Shown here: positions 59,229 through 64,000 of the stretch, piece after piece | Layout of the letters: every line of letters starts with the position of its first letter | How positions within the stretch are numbered: the stretch's first letter is position 1 | Origin: Halosimplex carlsbadense 2-9-1 | Lineage (GTDB): Archaea > Halobacteriota > Halobacteria > Halobacteriales > Haloarculaceae | Reading direction: 5' to 3' | Length of the DNA: 64,000 nucleotides | Assembly (NCBI RefSeq): GCF_000337455.1 | Contig: NZ_AOIU01000009.1 | Span: 75,111-139,110, forward strand | Notes under the pieces: generated by a model | The model's database searches: none | What the model saw: only the letters and a program-made list of their open reading frames with translations | Told to the model about the DNA's origin: nothing | Position numbers and translations under genes: made by a program

Positions 59229-59621
59229 GTGACCTGTCCCGACTGCGGCGCGCCGACGCTCGCCTTCGCCGTCTCCGAGCAGTACCGCGACGCTCTCCCC
59301 GGCGAGCACGTGGGCGCTGAGGTCTGTACCCGGTGTCTCGTCCTCCGGCCCGTCGCCGATCCGCCGGCCGACCTGCCCGACTTCACCGCCATCGGCGACG
59401 CCGTCCCGTCGAACGACGAGGCGGCTGTCCCGTTCGTCCTCATGGTCGGGCTGATCCCGTCGCTGGCGACCAATCGATCGGAGATCTCCGAGCTACTGGC
59501 GGCCGTCGAGCGGGCGGGGACCGACCCGCTGCTTGCGCTCGACCGCCTCGCCGAGGACCCGACGGTCGACGCCGAGGCCGACCTGCGCACCCGTCGACGC
59601 CAGCTCGAACAGCTACTGTGA
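59229..59621 (+). CDS. DUF6276-like zinc-ribbon protein
   Basis: A 130-residue protein from a GTG start. An N-terminal CPDCG (residues 3-7) and a later CTRC (near 33-36) form a zinc ribbon. The rest is helical (IGDAVPSNDEAAVPFVLMVGLIPSL, EISELLAAVERAG, RRRQLEQLL). It resembles a haloarchaeal family I recall as DUF6276. Function unknown. The zinc ribbon may contact nucleic acid or protein. Confidence 0.75.
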   Translation: MTCPDCGAPTLAFAVSEQYRDALPGEHVGAEVCTRCLVLRPVADPPADLPDFTAIGDAVPSNDEAAVPFVLMVGLIPSLATNRSEISELLAAVERAGTDPLLALDRLAEDPTVDAEADLRTRRRQLEQLL

Positions 59622-60001
59622 CCGCGGCGTCGGTCGGTTTCCCACCTGATAAGCCATGCTTTCCGGCGCATGTGTCCACGGCCCTACTCTGTTAGGTGTA
59701 CCGCATTTACATCGCGGGGTCGTACCGAAATACGCGGCATCGACGCCAGGTGCCGCCGCGACGACACGTAGGACCCGTCGTCGCCTCCCCCCAATCCCCC
59801 CTTACCACCAGCACCCATTTCGCGTCGCCGGTGGTGGCCCGACGGAGGCACTCTCCCCCCCCCGCCTCCCGGGTACGCCGGCGACACTCTCTCCCTTTCG
59901 GTACCGTCCGGTTACTCGCGAGTCTCACCGCCGGTCGTCCAGCGGCGGCGACGCGGCTGGTCGGGCGGGGAATCGACTGAGAACGGTGAGCAACGCGGAG
60001 C
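59622..60001. other. Gene-free region with C-rich tracts
   Basis: About 380 bases between convergent genes. I see no credible reading frame, tRNA or known RNA. The notable feature is C runs on the plus strand (C6 at 59788, C6 at 59797, C9 at 59855, C3 at 59868), so the minus strand has G runs able to form a quadruplex. Composition in 59650-59720 is closer to even GC than the surroundings. Confidence 0.5.
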
Positions 60002-61246
60002 TTAGACGCCGGTGGAGTACCGCAGAATGCCGGCGATGCCGCCGAACGCCGAGAGGAGCTGTTCGCCCTTCTCGAAGTCCGTCGAGACGAAGTACGTCTC
60101 GGTGCCGCGCTGTTCGGCGAGTTCCATCAGGTGGTCGATGGCGTCGTCGCGCTCGGCCTCCATCTCCTCGCCGCAGCGGTCACAGGCCCTGTCGTCGTCG
60201 AGCGCTTCGGATTGGCCGAGCAGTTCCCGCTCGGTGTGGCCGCTGGGGCAGTCGTAGACGGCCACGTCCTGTCGCAGATCCTCGCTGAGCAGCAGGGTCT
60301 CGACGGCGCCCATATTGAGGTTCTCGCGGGTGGGGCCGAACCCGTAGGTCGCCAGGTCGCCGTCGTGGAGCTCGTCGAAGAACTGCTCCATGTACTTCTT
60401 GTCCTGGAGCATCTCGTACTCGTCGAGCACGTCCTGGGCCGAGTCGACGAGGTCGTGGAGGCCGGACTCGTCGGTGTAGGCCACGTCGAACTTCCCGAGC
60501 ACCATGTCGCCGAGTTCGTGGTGGAGGTAGTCGCCGTCGAGGAACTCGTCTTTGGTCGGCGACGGGCCGCCGACGAGGACGCCGTCCATCTCGTGGCGCT
60601 GGTCGACGAACAGATCGTTGGCCATCCCCGCGACCTCCTGGTAGAAGTTGTCGATGGCTTCGAGGCGCAGGCGGGCGAATCGCTGGGCGGACTGACCACC
60701 CTTTCGCTGCTTGCCCGGCACGAGCGAGGAGGCGGACTTGACGGGCTCGACGCGCTTGCCGCGGAGCCAGCCGACGTTAGCCTCTCGCCGGTCGAGAACG
60801 ATCAGGCCGAACAGGCCCTTGTCGGCGAGCATCTCCTCCAGCGGCTCGGTGAGGAAATCCGAATCGCAGTGATAGCGGAACGACTCGATAGGCTGCGGCG
60901 GACTCTCGAGGGTGCGGGTGACCATCTCCGAGCGGCCGCCGCCGGTGTCGATCGACCCCGAGAAGACGACCATCCCCTTGTCCGGGGGGAAGGTGTCGTA
61001 GTAGCGCAGTCGGTCCTTGATCGAGGTCAGGGCGTCCTGGACGGCCGTGCGGGTGTCCTTGGACTTGATGTTGGAGGCCTCGCTGTGCTCCTGGGTGACA
61101 TGGGCGACGACGCTGCTGATCTGGCGGTCCTCCGGGATGTAGATCGAGACCAGCTGTGTCCCCGACCCGCTGTAGCCCTTGAGCTCCTCGATGACCTTGC
61201 GGAACTCGTATTTCTGTTTGTCCGACTGTTCTGCGTGCTCACTCAT
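60002..61246 (-). CDS. prf1: Peptide chain release factor aRF1
   Basis: A 414-residue archaeal class 1 release factor that reads all three stop codons. The N domain holds NIKS (59-62), the stop-codon reader. The M domain holds GGQ (183-185), which triggers peptide release. The C domain carries a Cys-containing minidomain (DCPSGH and CDRCGEE). The length is normal for archaea. Confidence 0.97.
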   Translation of the reverse strand: MSEHAEQSDKQKYEFRKVIEELKGYSGSGTQLVSIYIPEDRQISSVVAHVTQEHSEASNIKSKDTRTAVQDALTSIKDRLRYYDTFPPDKGMVVFSGSIDTGGGRSEMVTRTLESPPQPIESFRYHCDSDFLTEPLEEMLADKGLFGLIVLDRREANVGWLRGKRVEPVKSASSLVPGKQRKGGQSAQRFARLRLEAIDNFYQEVAGMANDLFVDQRHEMDGVLVGGPSPTKDEFLDGDYLHHELGDMVLGKFDVAYTDESGLHDLVDSAQDVLDEYEMLQDKKYMEQFFDELHDGDLATYGFGPTRENLNMGAVETLLLSEDLRQDVAVYDCPSGHTERELLGQSEALDDDRACDRCGEEMEAERDDAIDHLMELAEQRGTETYFVSTDFEKGEQLLSAFGGIAGILRYSTGV

Positions 61247-61416
61247 CGTCCATGTTTCGGGCGCTCGGGGCTAAGTAAGTGTTGACCTCTCCGGCCGGCC
61301 GCCGCAACGTCTAAGGGAACCGGTGCGCGACGTAGTCACACGCACGCGCTGCGAGCGTCGCTCCCCGTGGTGGGTGGAGCGACCAGCGGTGAGCGGTCGG
61401 CGTGAGTGGGTGTCTC

Positions 61417-61869
61417 ATGAGTCCGGACGCGACGGCGGACGACGACGGGACCTACGGACGGGTAGCCGGCGCAGTCGGCGGCCGCGTCGGCGACTGGCCG
61501 GTCGGCGCGCGGCTGCGCGCCTGGTTCCTGACTGTCGACCCCCGCTACCGGCCGGTGACCGCGGGGACGTGGGCGCTCGCGCTCGTCGTCTACGCGCTGG
61601 GCGATACGGGACTGACGACGGCCGTCCTCGCGCTCGGGGGGTTCGAGGCCAACCCGGTCGCCCGCGCCTTCCTCGCTCACCTCGGCTACGCCGGGCTGGT
61701 CGTCCAGAAGGGACTGGCGGTGGCGCTGCTTGTCGGCATCTGGCGGTACTACCCGACCGTGGGGGGTCGCTCGCGGGACCCGTGGCGGCTCGTCGTCCCG
61801 ACGGTCGCGGCCGCCCGCGGCCTCCAGCTGGTCGCGATCCACGTCTCGAACGTCCTCGCCCTGGTCTGA
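61417..61869 (+). CDS. DUF5658-like small membrane protein
   Basis: A 150-residue protein with a hydrophilic N-terminus (about 1-45) and three or four transmembrane helices (TAGTWALALVVYALGDTGLTT, FLAHLGYAGLVVQKGLAVALLVGIW, LVVPTVAAARGLQLVAIHV). The G-x-x-E-x-NP-x-x-R motif (GGFEANPVARAFLAH) is typical of DUF5658. Function unknown. I use ATG 61417; GTG 61402 in frame is possible. Confidence 0.7.
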   Translation: MSPDATADDDGTYGRVAGAVGGRVGDWPVGARLRAWFLTVDPRYRPVTAGTWALALVVYALGDTGLTTAVLALGGFEANPVARAFLAHLGYAGLVVQKGLAVALLVGIWRYYPTVGGRSRDPWRLVVPTVAAARGLQLVAIHVSNVLALV

Positions 61870-61911
61870 GCGGCCGACGGGCGTCCGACGGCCGTCAGAA
61901 CGGACGGCGGG

Positions 61912-61917
61912 TTTATG
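61912..61917 (+). promoter_or_regulatory. TATA box of the minD-like gene
   Basis: TTTATG, 27-32 bases before ATG 61944, giving a leaderless transcript. Confidence 0.65.
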
Positions 61918-61943
61918 TGGCACCCGTGATTTGACCTAATACA

Positions 61944-62747
61944 ATGGCGGGCTACGTCTGCACAGTTGCCGGTGGGAAAGGTGGTGTCGGCAAGACGACG
62001 ACGGCGGTCAACGTCGCGGCGGCCATGGAGGAGGAAGGCTACGACGTGGTCGTCGTCGACGCCGACCTGGGCATGGCGAACCTCGGTGCGATGCTCGGCG
62101 TCGAACCGGAGACCAGCGTTCACCAGGTCCTCGCCGGCGGCCGCGCAGTCAGCGACGCGTTGACCGACGTGCAGGGCGGGATCACGATCATCCCCGGCGA
62201 GCAGAGCCTCGAGGCGTTCGCCGACGCCGACCCCGCGAAGCTCAAGAAGGTCATCAAGACGCTGCGCAACGCCTACGACGTGGTCCTCATCGACACCGGC
62301 GCCGGCCTCAGCCACGAGACCACCGTCCCGCTGGGCCTCGCGGACGGCGTCGTTCTCATCACGACGCCCGACGACGTGGCCGTCGGCGACGCCATCAAGA
62401 CGGCCGAACTCGCCGAGCGCGTCGACGGGAACGTCATCGGCACCGTCCTCAACCGGACGACCACCGAGACCGACGTGGAGGCCATCGCCGAGCGGTTCGA
62501 CTCCAAACTCCTGGCGGTGATCCCCGACGACATCGAGGCGACCGCCGACGAGCCGCTCGTGCTCAACGCCCCGCCCAGCCCGGCCGCCGACGCCTACGTC
62601 CGGCTGACCGAACGCCTGATCGGCATCTTCTTCCAGGGGACCGAGATCGACGAGATCGAGACCGCCGTCGACCGCGACTGGTTCGTCGACGACGACGAGG
62701 AGGACGAAGACGACGACTCGGGCGGCCGTTTCGGGCTGTTCGGCTGA
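61944..62747 (+). CDS. minD: MinD-like P-loop ATPase
   Basis: A 267-residue MinD/ParA ATPase. The deviant Walker A GGKGGVGKTT spans residues 10-19 with signature Lys12. Switch I VVVDADLGMANLGAML matches MinD closely, and Walker B is VVLIDTGAGL. After the ATPase core there is FFQGTEIDEIETAVDRDWFV and an acidic tail ending in GGRFGLFG, which is not a clear membrane-targeting helix. Haloarchaea carry several MinD paralogues that place surface machines such as archaella and chemosensory arrays. It differs from the shorter MinD-like protein at 4429. Confidence 0.92.
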   Translation: MAGYVCTVAGGKGGVGKTTTAVNVAAAMEEEGYDVVVVDADLGMANLGAMLGVEPETSVHQVLAGGRAVSDALTDVQGGITIIPGEQSLEAFADADPAKLKKVIKTLRNAYDVVLIDTGAGLSHETTVPLGLADGVVLITTPDDVAVGDAIKTAELAERVDGNVIGTVLNRTTTETDVEAIAERFDSKLLAVIPDDIEATADEPLVLNAPPSPAADAYVRLTERLIGIFFQGTEIDEIETAVDRDWFVDDDEEDEDDDSGGRFGLFG

Positions 62748-62760
62748 CCGGTAGCACGTA

Positions 62761-62767
62761 CTTATTT
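62761..62767 (+). promoter_or_regulatory. Putative TATA box for the AIM24 family gene
   Basis: CTTATTT, 56-62 bases before ATG 62823, implying a leader of about 30 bases for this transcript. Confidence 0.45.
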
Positions 62768-62822
62768 GACGACGGCGGCCCCACCCCCGCGTAGAGCCGC
62801 ACACGCGGCTCTGGATTGGTCC

Positions 62823-63491
62823 ATGCAACTCGACGACTTCGTCAGCGAGAACGCCCCCGACGAGGGCGGCGACTCGTTCCAACTGGAGAACAGCAAGCTC
62901 CTCGACATCGCTGTCGACGGAGCTGTCATGACCAAGGCCGGCGCGATGGTCGCCTACGAGGGCGATCTGTCCTTCACCGGCAAGTCCTCCGCCGAGGGGG
63001 GGCTCACCGGCTTCATCAAGGAGGCCGCCTCCAGCGAGGGGACGCCCGTGATGGAGGTCGAAGGGCGGGGCCACGTCTACGTGGCCGACCGCGAGAAGCG
63101 GATCCAGCTCCTCGACCTCGACGCCGGCGAGTCGATCTCGGTCAACGGCGAGGACGTGCTCGCGTTCGGCGCCGACGTGGACTACGAGATCAACACGATC
63201 GGCAGCATCGGCGGCGCCTCCGCCGCCGGGCTGACCAACGTCTTCCTCTCCGGGCCGGGCACGGTGGCGATCACGACCCACGGCGACCCGCTCGTCCTGG
63301 AGCCGCCCGTGCGGACCGACCCCGACGCGACCGTCGCCTGGAGCGCGAACCTCTCGCCGGGCATCGAGACCGACCGCAGCCTGAGCGACGCGGTCGGCCA
63401 GTCCTCGGGCGAGACCTACCAGCTCGCCTTCGAGGGCTCGGAGGGCTTCGTCGTCGTCCAGCCCTACGAGGAGGGGCCGGGCGGGCAGTAG
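62823..63491 (+). CDS. AIM24 family protein
   Basis: A 222-residue beta-rich protein of the AIM24/TRAP-like fold: repeated strands such as LLDIAVDGAVMTKAGAMVAYEGDLSF, PVMEVEGRGHVYVADREKRIQLLDLD, SISVNGEDVLAFGADVDYEINTIG and VFLSGPGTVAITTHGDPLVL. Members occur widely in bacteria and archaea; the mitochondrial namesake helps organise inner-membrane complexes. Function in archaea is unknown. Confidence 0.85.
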   Translation: MQLDDFVSENAPDEGGDSFQLENSKLLDIAVDGAVMTKAGAMVAYEGDLSFTGKSSAEGGLTGFIKEAASSEGTPVMEVEGRGHVYVADREKRIQLLDLDAGESISVNGEDVLAFGADVDYEINTIGSIGGASAAGLTNVFLSGPGTVAITTHGDPLVLEPPVRTDPDATVAWSANLSPGIETDRSLSDAVGQSSGETYQLAFEGSEGFVVVQPYEEGPGGQ

Positions 63492-63554
63492 ACTCGGCCG
63501 TCGGTCGTCGTACCGCGTAACCCGCCGGGCTCGACCCGGCGACATTCGTCATTC

Positions 63555-63560
63555 CTATAT
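63555..63560 (+). promoter_or_regulatory. TATA box of argS
   Basis: CTATAT, 24-29 bases before ATG 63584. A GGGAGGT abuts the ATG (63577-63583), probably too close to act as a normal ribosome binding site. Confidence 0.55.
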
Positions 63561-63583
63561 CCGCCGCTCGAAAACCGGGAGGT

Positions 63584-64000
63584 ATGTATCTCTCCCTGCG
63601 CTCGGAAGTCGAGGACGCCCTGGGAGCGGCCCTCTCGGCGCTCGACCTGCCGACCGAGGACCTGGGCATCGAGCGCCCGCCCGAGGACGTCGACGCCGCG
63701 GTCGCCTCCAGCGTCGCCTTCCGCCTGGCGGGCGAGGTCGGCGCGCCGCCGCCGAAGGTGGCCGCCGACGTGGCGTCGGAGATCGACCCCGCCGACTACG
63801 AGTACCTGGGCGGCGTCGCCACCCAGGGTCCCTACATCAACTTCTTCCCGGCCGACCGGTACCTCTCCGACACCGTCGAGCGCGCCCAGTCGTCCGAGTA
63901 CGGCCGCCTCGACGACCGCGACACCTCCGTCGTCGTCGAACACACCTCGGCGAACCCGACCGGGCCGGTCCACGTCGGCCGCGCGCGCAACCCCATCGTC
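63584..64000 (+). CDS. argS: Arginyl-tRNA synthetase, 3'-truncated by window end
   Basis: The first 139 residues of ArgRS, which charges tRNA-Arg. The N-terminal additional domain spans about 1-115 ([33 protein letters not shown]). It leads into the class I entry segment [23 protein letters not shown] is the HIGH-type ATP-binding signature, preceded by the ANPTGP typical of ArgRS. The gene continues beyond the window without a stop. Confidence 0.95.
   Translation, partial: MYLSLRSEVEDALGAALSALDLPTEDLGIERPPEDVDAAVASSVAFRLAGEVGAPPPKVAADVASEIDPADYEYLGGVATQGPYINFFPADRYLSDTVERAQSSEYGRLDDRDTSVVVEHTSANPTGPVHVGRARNPIV

Overview
The window is one contiguous piece of a haloarchaeal chromosome. The evidence is very high GC, strongly acidic proteins, leaderless genes with a TATA box about 25-32 bases before the start codon, a TFB, a thermosome, an A-type ATP synthase, aRF1, GatD and a bacteriorhodopsin whose sequence resembles those of Haloarcula-like species. 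A member of the Haloarculaceae is the best guess. The first 20 bases are leftover Tn5/Nextera adapter, so the assembly begins inside mcm. The right edge cuts argS.

Layout. Bases 21-5109: truncated mcm, then a co-directional run of small haloarchaea-specific genes ending in a MinD-like ATPase; the last five genes are closely packed or overlapping. Bases 5250-19576: housekeeping and scattered genes (TFB, STAS-like protein, two sugar-type oxidoreductases counting the one at 19750, GlmM, PyrE, a kinase/HAD pair, RNase H-like protein, ThrRS with a possible structured leader, a subtilase-like protein without its catalytic Asp, a winged-helix regulator, HemL). Bases 20782-26882: a repeat-rich stretch holding a haem-copper-oxidase-like membrane protein, a DUF7383-type protein, the thermosome and a UspA-zinc-ribbon protein. 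It contains two copies of a roughly 430-570 base multi-hairpin element and two copies of a smaller three-hairpin element. Bases 26883-40922: alanine dehydrogenase-like protein, a MobA-like transferase, a GNAT, GatD, a HerA-like ATPase facing a YhaO/YhaN-type nuclease-ATPase pair, a TrmB regulator, a DUF255 protein, a lipoprotein and EtfAB. Bases 41025-43847: a divergent membrane-HTH regulator and secreted-protein pair.

The highlight is 44935-59142. The A-type ATP synthase genes run H-I-K-E-C-F-A-B, but atpD is separated from atpB by a complete phototrophy module: a Bat regulator with receiver, LOV, GAF and HTH domains, bacteriorhodopsin, lycopene cyclase, and Brp/Blh beta-carotene cleavage enzyme, followed by atpD under its own promoter. 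The light-driven proton pump, its chromophore supply, a likely blue-light sensor and the enzyme that uses the proton gradient are therefore neighbours. A 12-bp perfect palindrome about 50 bases before the bop start matches the core of the Bat upstream activating sequence known from Halobacterium.

The right end carries a DUF6276-type protein, aRF1, a DUF5658-like membrane protein, a second MinD-like ATPase, an AIM24-family protein and the start of argS. No tRNA, rRNA, CRISPR array, transposase or integrase was recognised.
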